Positions 34,390 to 41,884 of a stretch of DNA of 64,000 bases are shown here, one piece after another. Each line of letters begins with the position of its first letter. Position 1 is the first letter of the stretch. Under the pieces are notes generated by a model. It searched no databases. It was not told the origin of the DNA and saw only the letters and a program-made list of their open reading frames with translations. The position numbers and the translations under genes are program-made. Source of the stretch: Streptomyces sp. NBC_01314 (GTDB lineage: Bacteria; Actinomycetota; Actinomycetes; Streptomycetales; Streptomycetaceae). The stretch spans positions 4,588,001 to 4,652,000 of the forward strand of contig NZ_CP108394.1 in the NCBI RefSeq assembly GCF_041435215.1, in the 5' to 3' direction.

Positions 34390-35196
34390 TCACGGGAAGA
34401 GCCTCTCCAGCACCACCGCGATGCCGTCGTCCTCGTTGGAGAGGGTCACCTCGTCGGCGACGGCCTTGAGTTCGGGGTGGGCGTTGGCCATGGCGACCCC
34501 GTGCGCGGCCCAGTCGAACATCGGGATGTCGTTGGGCATGTCACCGAAGGCGATGGTCCGGTCCGGGGTCAGTCCGAGATGGTCGGCGGCCAGGGCGAGG
34601 CCCGTCGCCTTGGTGATGCCGCATGGCTGGAGTTCGACGGTGCCGGGACCCGACATGGTGACCGTCGCCAGCGACCCGACCGCCATCCGCGCCGCCGAGG
34701 CCAACTCGTCGTCGGACAGATAGGGATGGCGCAGCAGCACCTTGCTGATCGGCTCGCACCACAGGTCGTCCCGGCGCGGCACCCGTACGGCGGGCAGCGT
34801 GGGGTGCGGCATGAGGTAGCCCGGCTCGATCAGGGTGAGGCCGTCGACCCCGTCCTGGTCGACGGCGGCGTACACCTGTCCGACCTCCGCCTCGATCTTG
34901 CCGAGCGCGGTCTCGGCGAGTTCCCGGTCCAGGGTGACGGACCAGAGCAGCCGGTCCGCGCCGGTGTCGTACAACTGCGCGCCCTGTCCGCACACCGCGA
35001 GCCCCCTGCTGCCGAGGTCCTCCAGCAGTGGTCGCACTCTCGGTGCCGGCCGTCCCGTCACCACGAGGTGCTGAGCACCGGCCCTCGTGGCCCGCGCCAG
35101 CGCGGCGAGGGACCGGTCGGAGAGCGTGTCGTCACTGCGCAGGAGCGTTCCGTCCAGGTCAGTGGCGATGAGTGAATATGCGGTGGGTGCGGCCAT
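34390..35196 (-). CDS. HAD-superfamily Cof-type phosphatase
   Basis: A 268-aa protein. ATG 35196 gives MAAPTAYSL; an ATG further upstream lacks a good site. Motif I DLDGT is at 13-17 with nucleophile Asp13, then VVTGRPAPR (motif II region), and late GDMPNDIPMFDWA (motif IV acidic pair) before the VAMANAHPELKAVAD block typical of Cof-type enzymes. They dephosphorylate sugar phosphates or FMN/other small phosphates. Cytoplasmic. No operon partner is seen. Confidence 0.9.
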   Translation of the reverse strand: MAAPTAYSLIATDLDGTLLRSDDTLSDRSLAALARATRAGAQHLVVTGRPAPRVRPLLEDLGSRGLAVCGQGAQLYDTGADRLLWSVTLDRELAETALGKIEAEVGQVYAAVDQDGVDGLTLIEPGYLMPHPTLPAVRVPRRDDLWCEPISKVLLRHPYLSDDELASAARMAVGSLATVTMSGPGTVELQPCGITKATGLALAADHLGLTPDRTIAFGDMPNDIPMFDWAAHGVAMANAHPELKAVADEVTLSNEDDGIAVVLERLFP

Positions 35197-35340
35197 GATC
35201 AGAGAATACGGATGCGGCGCCCCATCGGTTCGACGCGAACCGGACGACGTCCGGCATCCCGACCGCCCCACGACGCCCCTACGTCAACCCCCGTTGCCCG
35301 AACGCGAGTTCACGGAGCCAGCCGGGGGTCGCGTCGCTCG

Positions 35341-35467
35341 AAATGGCCGCAGGCCTTGAACAGGCCGCAGGCCTGAGACGACCGCAGGCCCTGAGACGGC
35401 CGCGGACCTTGAGACGACTGCGGCCCTGAGACGACCACAGGCCTTGAAATGGCCGCAGGCCTTGAAA
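35341..35467. repeat. Seven degenerate tandem repeats of 17-19 bp
   Basis: Units of the form (ga)cgaccgcaggccttga follow each other seven times with a few changes, forming alternating GGCC-containing dyads. They lie in the gap between the HAD gene and fumarylacetoacetase and end at the interspersed element at 35463. Confidence 0.75.
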
Positions 35468-35518
35468 GGGGCGCGGGGAACTGCGCGAACAACCCCCACG
35501 CACCCGCACCCCGCAGCC
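35463..35518 (+). repeat. Streptomyces-type interspersed element, copy 1
   Basis: The core AAAGGGGCGCGGGGAACTGC (35465-35484) followed by cgaacaacccccacgcaccc is a phrase I know as common between Streptomyces genes. A decayed copy in the opposite orientation lies at 37190-37225. Confidence 0.65.
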
Positions 35519-35808
35519 CACCGAACCGACCGAGCCCATCCCGGATTCCGCTCACCAAACCTACGCGCCGAAGCCACATGCCGAGCCGGGGCGAAGCGAA
35601 CTCCGTCCCGCACACGAACCGCATCACCGGCCCGGACCTACCCACCCCGTCCGCGCCCCCAGAGGACGCCGATCCGGAACCCTCCCTTCCAACCCTCCCC
35701 TACCAGGACATCGCGAACTCTTCAGACACTCCCCGATCTTCACACCGCCCCGTAACGTGTGCCGCGACCAGACGTACGACGGAACGCACGAGAGCGAGGC
35801 AGCCCCCG

Positions 35809-37077
35809 ATGCCCCCCTTCGATGTCCCCGAAGGCGATCCCTTCGACGTCCCCGAGGGCCACCCCTTCGGCATCCCGGAGGGCCATCCCTTCGGGCCGCA
35901 CAACCTGCCCTACGGTGTCTTCTCCCCCACCGGTTCCGACGCCCGTACGGTCGGTGTCCGCCTCGGCGACCACGTCCTCGACGCCGCCGCGGCGGCCCGC
36001 GCCCTCGGTTCCCCGTACGCCGCGCTGCTGGCCCACCCCACGCTCAACGCCCTGCTGGCGGCGGGGCGCACGGCCTGGTCGGACGTCCGCCGGGCGCTGA
36101 CGGCGTGGCTCACGGTGCCCTCGCACCGGGAGACGATCGCGCCGCACTTCCACGCGCTGTCCGACGTGACCCTGCATCTGCCGTTCGAGGTGGCCGACTA
36201 CGTCGACTTCTACGCCTCCGAGAACCACGCGCGAAACGTGGGCCAGATCTTCCGTCCCGACGCTCCGGACCCGCTGACCCCCAACTGGAAGCACCTGCCG
36301 ATCGGTTACCACGGCCGGTCCGGCACGGTCGTGGTGTCCGGGACGGAGGTGGTACGGCCGTCCGGCCAGCGCAAGGCGCCCGCCGATCCGGCGCCCGTGT
36401 TCGGTCCGTCCGTCCGGCTGGACATCGAGGCGGAGGTCGGTTTCGTGGTGGGGGTGCCCTCGGAGATGGGGCGGCCGGTGGGGTTGGGGGACTTCCGCGA
36501 CCACGTCTTCGGGCTCTGTCTCCTCAACGACTGGTCGGCGCGTGATCTGCAGGCCTGGGAGTACGTTCCGCTCGGGCCGTTCCTCGGGAAGTCCTTCGCG
36601 ACGTCGGTCTCGGCGTGGATCACTCCGCTGGACGCCCTGGACGAGGCGCGGGTGTCACCGCCGGAGCGCACGTACCCGCTCCTTCCCTACCTGGACGACT
36701 CCGCGCCGGACTTCGACCCCGGGGGGTACGACCTCCGTATCAGTGTCGCCGTCAACGGGCATGTCGTCTCGGAGCCGCCCTTCACCACGATGTACTGGAC
36801 CGCCGCTCAGCAGCTGGCCCACATGACCGTCAACGGCGCGTCCCTCCGTACGGGCGACCTCTACGGCTCCGGGACGGTCAGCGGGGCGGACGCCGGACAG
36901 CGGGGCTCGCTGTTGGAGCTCACCTGGAACGGACGGGACGTCCTCGATCTCCCCACCGGCAAGCGCACGTTCCTGGAGGACGGCGACGAGGTGACCCTCA
37001 CGGCTTGGGCGCCGGGGCCGGGTGGGACGAAGGTGGGGCTGGGCGAGGTCAGGGGCCGGGTCAGGGCTCGGGACTGA
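35809..37077 (+). CDS. Fumarylacetoacetase
   Basis: A 422-aa protein from ATG 35809 after GAGCGAGG. It hydrolyses fumarylacetoacetate to fumarate and acetoacetate, the last step of tyrosine/homogentisate breakdown. Recognisable: ADYVDFYASENHA with the metal-binding Asp, GYHGRSGTV with the catalytic His, DIEAEVGFVVG with the metal-binding Glu pair, LLNDWSARDLQAWEYVPLGPFLGKSF with the metal Asp. An N-terminal run of three PEG repeats (DVPEGDPF, DVPEGHPF, GIPEGHPF) precedes the normal family start. Cytoplasmic homodimer in relatives. It stands alone, away from other tyrosine-catabolic genes. Confidence 0.95.
   Translation: MPPFDVPEGDPFDVPEGHPFGIPEGHPFGPHNLPYGVFSPTGSDARTVGVRLGDHVLDAAAAARALGSPYAALLAHPTLNALLAAGRTAWSDVRRALTAWLTVPSHRETIAPHFHALSDVTLHLPFEVADYVDFYASENHARNVGQIFRPDAPDPLTPNWKHLPIGYHGRSGTVVVSGTEVVRPSGQRKAPADPAPVFGPSVRLDIEAEVGFVVGVPSEMGRPVGLGDFRDHVFGLCLLNDWSARDLQAWEYVPLGPFLGKSFATSVSAWITPLDALDEARVSPPERTYPLLPYLDDSAPDFDPGGYDLRISVAVNGHVVSEPPFTTMYWTAAQQLAHMTVNGASLRTGDLYGSGTVSGADAGQRGSLLELTWNGRDVLDLPTGKRTFLEDGDEVTLTAWAPGPGGTKVGLGEVRGRVRARD
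35820..35893. repeat. Three near-perfect 24-bp tandem repeats at the start of fumarylacetoacetase
   Basis: About 24 bp encoding (D/G)(V/I)PEG(D/H)PF recur three times in a row in the first 28 codons. They extend the protein beyond the family's usual N-terminus and look like slippage. Confidence 0.75.
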
Positions 37078-37655
37078 CGGGTCAGGGCGGTACGCCTCCG
37101 GCGGCCGGCCTGATCGTTGCGTGCTCGGGGGCTTCGGTGGTGGGCGCGTGCTCGCCGTGGGGGTGCTGCGCCGGGGGCGGGGTTCCGTCCGCTGTGGTTG
37201 CTCGCGCAGTTCCCCGGGCCTCTTCGGGGCACGGCCGTGGCGCATGTGCCGCCCACCCTGCCGACCGCCCTGCCGCGCTACCCGGCTGCGCCCGCGGATG
37301 TGCATGGCGCTGGAGCGGCTGCCCACCCCACCGCCACGCACAACCGCGGGCAATCGTGCCGCCGGGCCGATGGGAAGGGTGGCCGCGGCGCCTCGTGACC
37401 GCCGAGCCGTGGAACCCGCCTCGCCCCGCCAGCCCAGCCCACCTCACCTCACCTCACCTCACCTCACCCAGTCCACCCCAGCGCAACGGCACATCCCAGC
37501 CACCGGCCCTCCGTTCCCACCCCTCGGACAACCCGGTGGCAGATCTTCGTCACGCCCCCGCAAAACCCCAGCTCAGAGCACTCGACCGCGGTCGGCCACA
37601 TGGCGCAACACTCCGGCAACATTCCCTTCCCCACCATTTCGGTATGGTTCAAAAC
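37078..37655. other. Gene-free stretch with interspersed element and pentamer repeat
   Basis: A decayed, inverted copy of the Streptomyces element (gctcgcgcagttccccgggc) lies near 37190-37225. A perfect (ACCTC)5 tract lies at 37441-37465. No coding frame is supported. TATGGT at 37643-37648 just before the GntR gene could be a -10 for a leaderless mRNA. Confidence 0.6.
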
Positions 37656-38459
37656 ATGCCACCCACCGACCGCATCCGAGACCACGCCGGCCTGGGCGCG
37701 ACCACCGTCGCCGCCCACCGGACGCGTCGTCGGCTGCGTGCGGACCAGGCGCGGCAGCTCGCCGACCTTCTCCGCCGCCAACTCCTCACCGGCGGCTTCG
37801 AGAACGGCACCCTTCCCCACGAGTCCTCCCTCGCCCTCGACTACCGCGCGACCCGCAACACGGTCCGCGAGGCCCTGGACCTCCTCCGCGCCGAAGGCCT
37901 CGTGGAACGGTTCCCCGGCGTGGGCACCGTCGTCGTCGCCCAGAAGTACCCCCACGGCCTCGACCACCTGATGGGCCTCGCGGAGACCCTCCGTGAGCAC
38001 GGCACGGTCACCAACGAGGTCCGCACCATGGGCCCCGCGCCGGCCCCCACCCCCGTGGCCGACCGCCTCCATCTCCAGCCCGGCACCGACGTCCTCTACA
38101 TCGAACGCCTGCGCCGCCTGAACGGCCTTCCCCTCTCCCTCGACCTCACCTACATCCCCCTCACCCTCGGCTCCCTCGACATCGGCACCGCGCTCCTCGG
38201 CGCCGATGTGGAGAACACCGACGTCTTCCGCCTCCTGGAGACGATCACCGGCCGACGCCTCGGCCACGCCGAGATCACCCTGGAGGCGGTGAACGCGGAC
38301 ACCCACTCCGCCGCCGTACTCGAAGCCCCACGCGGCTCGGCCGTCCTGATGCTGGAACGCCTCACCCACCTCGCCGACGGCCAACCGGTCGACCTGGAGT
38401 TCATCCGCTTCCGGGGCGACCGCATCACGATGAGCGGTCTGCTGCACCGCTCCCTGTAA
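37656..38459 (+). CDS. GntR/HutC-family regulator (UTRA type)
   Basis: A 267-aa protein. ATG 37656 lies where a leaderless transcript from TATGGT would start; ATG 37644 in frame is possible and neither has a Shine-Dalgarno. A winged helix occupies residues 15-85 (DQARQLADLLRRQLLTGGFENG, LALDYRATRNTVREALDLLRAEGLV), followed by a UTRA ligand domain (LHLQPGTDVLYIERLRR, TGRRLGHAEITLEAVNAD, AVLMLERLT). It lies just upstream of the ferredoxin-transporter-flavoprotein operon in the same direction, so it likely controls it in response to an imported or derived ligand. Confidence 0.9.
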   Translation: MPPTDRIRDHAGLGATTVAAHRTRRRLRADQARQLADLLRRQLLTGGFENGTLPHESSLALDYRATRNTVREALDLLRAEGLVERFPGVGTVVVAQKYPHGLDHLMGLAETLREHGTVTNEVRTMGPAPAPTPVADRLHLQPGTDVLYIERLRRLNGLPLSLDLTYIPLTLGSLDIGTALLGADVENTDVFRLLETITGRRLGHAEITLEAVNADTHSAAVLEAPRGSAVLMLERLTHLADGQPVDLEFIRFRGDRITMSGLLHRSL

Positions 38460-38494
38460 CAAATCCCCTGATTCGCCCCTCCCTGGAGACAGCC

Positions 38495-38722
38495 ATGCCT
38501 TTGGTGCCCCAGCGGGCCGACGTGCCCGTGACCATCGACGAGTCGAAGTGCATCGACGGCTGCACCCTCTGCGTGGACATGTGCCCGCTGGACTCCCTGG
38601 CCATCGACGAGAGCAACGGCAAGGCCTACATGCACGTCGACGAGTGCTGGTACTGCGGCCCGTGCGCGGCCCGCTGCCCCACCGGCGCCGTCACGGTCAA
38701 CATGCCCTACCTGCTCCGCTGA
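38495..38722 (+). CDS. Two-cluster 4Fe-4S ferredoxin, AprB-like
   Basis: A 75-aa protein from ATG 38495 after GGAGACAGCC. Two cluster-binding sites are seen: CIDGCTLCVDMCP and CWYCGPCAARCP. The order and the DECWYCGPC...CPTGAVTVNMPY ending resemble the beta subunit of APS reductase (AprB) more than ordinary bacterial ferredoxins. It probably shuttles electrons to or from the flavoprotein encoded at the end of the operon. Cytoplasmic. The gene is 25 bp before the solute-binding protein gene. Confidence 0.9.
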   Translation: MPLVPQRADVPVTIDESKCIDGCTLCVDMCPLDSLAIDESNGKAYMHVDECWYCGPCAARCPTGAVTVNMPYLLR

Positions 38723-38747
38723 ACGCTCCGGTGAGAGGCCAACTCCC

Positions 38748-40097
38748 ATGAAACACAAAGCAGTTGCCGCGACCGCCGCCCTCCTGCTGCCGCTGTCCCT
38801 GACCGCGTGCGGCAACGGCGGTGACACCACGGCGGACGGCGGGACGGTCACCGTCACCGTCGGCTACCAGTCCAAGACCATCAACACCGTCACCGCCGGC
38901 ACCCTTCTGCGCTCCCTCGGCTACTTCGAGGACGAGCTGAACGCGCTGGGCGGGAAGACGACGTACAAGGTCGACTGGCAGGACTACGCGACCGGCGCCC
39001 CCATCACCGCCCAGATGACCGCCGGGAAGATGGACATCGGCTCGATGGGCGACTTCCCCCTGCTCCTCAACGCGGCCCGCGGCAAGCAGCTCGGCAAGCC
39101 CACCCGGCTCGTCGCGGCCACCGGTTACAACCTCCGGGGCGGGCTCAACACCATCGTCACCGCCCCGGACTCGAAGCTGAGCACGCTCAAGGACCTGAAG
39201 GGCAGGAAGGTCTCGACGAGCATCGGATCGGCGGCGGACGGCACCCTCGTACGAGCGCTGCGGAACGCCGGCCTCGACGCCGACAAGGACATCGAGAAGC
39301 TCAACCAGCAGCCGGCGGTCGGCGCGTCCGCCCTCTCCGGGGGCAGCACGGACGCGTTGTCGCAGTTCGTGGCATGGCCGGGGCTGCTCACCTACCAGGG
39401 CAAGGCGAAGGCCCTGTACGACGGTGCGCAGCTGGACCTGCCGACCTTCCACGGCGTGACGGCCCGCGAGGACTTCGCCGAGCAGCGGCCGGCTGTCCTG
39501 GTGGCCTTCCTCAAGGCGCAGGCCAAGGCCACGGACTACCTCAACGAGCATCCCGTGGAGGCCGCGGAGAAGGTCGCCGACGCCACGGGGCTGCCCGCCG
39601 AGGTCGTCTACCTCTACAACGGGGCGCACGGCATCGCGACCTTCGACCCCGCGCTGAAGCCCGCGCTGATCGCCGCCCTGAAGAAGGACGTGCCGATCCT
39701 CAAGGCGGCGAAACTGACGGGCGACGTGGACGTGGACGCGTTCGTCGACGACCAGTACGTCCGCAAGGCGCTCGGTACGTCGTACGAGAAGCAGCTCGCG
39801 GCGGCCCCCGCCCCGGCCGGGAGCGAGGTCTGGCCCAAGAACGCCACCGAGACCCAGTCCTTCAGGACGCCCGCCGAGCTCCTCGCCCACGTCGCCGGGC
39901 ACAAGAACGGGATCCGCGCCGCGTACGTCCCGGACGCCACGACCGGTACCCAGTGGTTCGCCGACAAGGCGGTGTGGGTGGCCGACGGCGACCAGCTCCT
40001 GCCCTTCGTCGCCCCGGCCACGGCGAAGGCGTACGTCGCCGGCCACGACGGCGCCGAGGTCATCACGTACGCCGCCGCCCTGGAGCGGGCGTCGTGA
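38748..40097 (+). CDS. ABC substrate-binding lipoprotein with C-terminal NosL-like domain
   Basis: A 449-aa protein from ATG 38748 after GAGAGGCC. The signal peptide ends in a lipobox LTAC (Cys21). The core (35-350) is an SsuA/TauA/NrtA-type bilobal binding protein, with AGKMDIGSMGDFPLLLNAARG and LKDLKGRKVSTSIGSAADG. The usual length is about 320. The extra 90-100 C-terminal residues (from about 360: GIRAAYVPDATTGTQWFADKA, LLPFVAPATAKAYVAGHDG) resemble the NosL copper-chaperone fold. It likely binds a sulfonate, nitrate-like or related anion; which one is not shown. Stop overlaps the permease GTG (GTGA). Confidence 0.9.
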   Translation: MKHKAVAATAALLLPLSLTACGNGGDTTADGGTVTVTVGYQSKTINTVTAGTLLRSLGYFEDELNALGGKTTYKVDWQDYATGAPITAQMTAGKMDIGSMGDFPLLLNAARGKQLGKPTRLVAATGYNLRGGLNTIVTAPDSKLSTLKDLKGRKVSTSIGSAADGTLVRALRNAGLDADKDIEKLNQQPAVGASALSGGSTDALSQFVAWPGLLTYQGKAKALYDGAQLDLPTFHGVTAREDFAEQRPAVLVAFLKAQAKATDYLNEHPVEAAEKVADATGLPAEVVYLYNGAHGIATFDPALKPALIAALKKDVPILKAAKLTGDVDVDAFVDDQYVRKALGTSYEKQLAAAPAPAGSEVWPKNATETQSFRTPAELLAHVAGHKNGIRAAYVPDATTGTQWFADKAVWVADGDQLLPFVAPATAKAYVAGHDGAEVITYAAALERAS

Positions 40098-41023
40098 GCC
40101 GCCCCGCCGAAGCCGGCCGACGCGCGCGGAGTCTCGGCTCACGGCCCACGACCCGCTACGCCCTGCGGGTGGTGTCCCTGGTCGCGGCCCTCGCTCTCTG
40201 GCAGCTGCTGACCAGCCTGGACGTCGACGTATGGCTGCGTTTCTCGCAGTTCCCCACGGTGACGGACGTGGCGCACGCCTTCGCGGACCGGGTGACCGGG
40301 CCGGACTACTGGACGGACCTGACCGACAGCCTCACCCGCATCCTGACCGGCTTCCTGCTGGCGGCGGTGCTGGGTGTGGCGGTGGGCATCCTCGTCGCCC
40401 GCTCCCGCCTCGCCGAGGACCTGCTCGGGCCGGTCCTGGAGGTGATCCGCCCGATCCCGGCGATCGCCCTGGTCCCGGTGGCGATCCTGCTGTTCCCCTC
40501 CAACGAGCAGGGCATCGTCTTCATCACCTTCACCGCCGCGTTCTTCCCGGTCCTGGTCTCCACCCGGCACGCGGTGCGGGCGCTGACCCCGGTGTGGGAG
40601 GAGGCGGTCCGCACGATGGGCGGTGGCCGCTGGCGGGTCCTCGCCTCGGTCGTCGTGCCGGGCGCGCTGCCGGGCATCTTCGGCGGCCTGTCGGTCGGCA
40701 TCGGGGTGTCCTGGATCTGTGTGATCTCCGCCGAGATGATCTCCGGTCAGTACGGCGTCGGCTACCGCACCTGGCAGGACTACACGGTCGTCAACTACCC
40801 CGGGGTCTTCGTCGGCATGGCCACGATCGGGGTGCTCGGGTGGCTGACGTCGACCGCCGTGGAGCTGGTCGGCCGCCGGCTGACCCACTGGCTGCCGCGT
40901 ACGTCGTACGCCCCCGCCGGCCGTCCCCGGGTTCCGCGAACCGCCGCCGCACAGGCCGTCCCCGCGACCGCCGCCACCGCCACCGCCGAGGCCGAGGAGG
41001 CACGTGATGAGCACCTCGTCTGA
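40094..41023 (+). CDS. ABC importer permease (SsuC/TauC/NrtB type)
   Basis: A 309-aa protein from GTG 40094, overlapping the previous stop. Six membrane helices are visible (LRVVSLVAALALWQLL, ILTGFLLAAVLGVAVGILVA, IALVPVAILLF, GIVFITFTAAFFPVLV, LSVGIGVSWICVISAEMI, VFVGMATIGVLGWLTSTAVELV). The EAA-loop with typical PxxW/GxG spacing is ...EEAVRTMGGGRWRVLASVVVPGALPGIF. The C-terminal 40 residues are Ala/Glu-rich. Part of the importer with the binding protein and the ATPase. Overlaps the next gene by 17 bp. Confidence 0.92.
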   Translation: MSRPAEAGRRARSLGSRPTTRYALRVVSLVAALALWQLLTSLDVDVWLRFSQFPTVTDVAHAFADRVTGPDYWTDLTDSLTRILTGFLLAAVLGVAVGILVARSRLAEDLLGPVLEVIRPIPAIALVPVAILLFPSNEQGIVFITFTAAFFPVLVSTRHAVRALTPVWEEAVRTMGGGRWRVLASVVVPGALPGIFGGLSVGIGVSWICVISAEMISGQYGVGYRTWQDYTVVNYPGVFVGMATIGVLGWLTSTAVELVGRRLTHWLPRTSYAPAGRPRVPRTAAAQAVPATAATATAEAEEARDEHLV

Positions 41024-41825
41024 GACCCGGGCCCACGCGCCTGAAGAGGCACCGGCGCGGGCCGCCGAGGAGAAACAGGCGCCCGCCTCCGCGCGCGGCA
41101 CCCGCCTCGTCCTCCACGGTGCCGACCTGGGCCGACCCGGCGCCGTCACTCTGACGGACGTCGACCTGGACGTCGCCCCCGGCGGGATCCTCACCGTGGT
41201 CGGCCCGTCCGGCTGCGGCAAATCGACCCTCCTGCGCACCCTGGCGGGCCTGCTGCCCCCGCTCGCCGGAGAGATCACCCAGGACGAGAGCCCCCTGACC
41301 GGCCCGTCCGCCGAACGCGCCCTCGTCTTCCAGGAGGACGCCCTGCTGCCCTGGCGCACCCTGCGCGCCAACGTCGAACTCCCGCTCGCCATCCGCGGCC
41401 TGCCGCGCGCCGAACGCCGAACGCAGGCCGAGGCGTGGCTGTCCCGGGTCGGGCTCGCCGAGTACGCCCGGCAGCTGCCGCACCGCGTCTCCGGCGGACA
41501 ACGCCAGCGCGCACAGCTGGCCCGCGCCCTCGCCGGGCGCCCCCGCGCCGTCCTGATGGACGAGCCGTTCGGCGCGCTCGACGCGCAGACCCGGGCCGGT
41601 ATGCAGGACCTGCTGGTGGAGGTGTTGCGGGGCACGGGCGCCACGGTCGTCTTCGTCACCCACGACGTGGACGAGGCCCTGTTCCTCGGCGACCGCGTGG
41701 CCCTCCTCGGCGCCGGCCGGCTGACCGCCGTACGCGACATTCCCCGCCCCCGCGACCGCGCCGCCCACGACGACCCGGCACGCGTGGCCCTGCGCCGCGA
41801 CGTCCTGACCTCCCTCAGCGACTGA
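41007..41825 (+). CDS. ABC importer ATP-binding protein (SsuB/TauB/NrtD type)
   Basis: A 272-aa protein. ATG 41007 lies six bases after GAGGAGG; the GTG just before is less well placed. Walker A GPSGCGKST at 66-74, Q-loop in VFQEDALLPW (Gln109), signature VSGGQ at 161-165, Walker B AVLMDEP at 181-187, and FVTHDVDEALFLGDR with the H-loop. The Q-loop phrase and THDVDEA are typical of sulfonate/taurine/nitrate importers. The N-terminal 30 residues are Ala/Glu-rich. Confidence 0.94.
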   Translation: MSTSSETRAHAPEEAPARAAEEKQAPASARGTRLVLHGADLGRPGAVTLTDVDLDVAPGGILTVVGPSGCGKSTLLRTLAGLLPPLAGEITQDESPLTGPSAERALVFQEDALLPWRTLRANVELPLAIRGLPRAERRTQAEAWLSRVGLAEYARQLPHRVSGGQRQRAQLARALAGRPRAVLMDEPFGALDAQTRAGMQDLLVEVLRGTGATVVFVTHDVDEALFLGDRVALLGAGRLTAVRDIPRPRDRAAHDDPARVALRRDVLTSLSD

Positions 41826-41884
41826 GCACCCGCGCGTCCGCGCCACTCGACATCTGAGCGACCGAGCACTTGAAAGGCATCCCG

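Larger units (their letters stand above)
35197..35808. other. Gene-free stretch before fumarylacetoacetase
   Basis: It contains the tandem repeats at 35341-35467 and the interspersed element at 35463-35518. The remaining DNA to 35808 must hold the promoter for the downstream gene; I could not assign -35 and -10 boxes. Confidence 0.65.
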
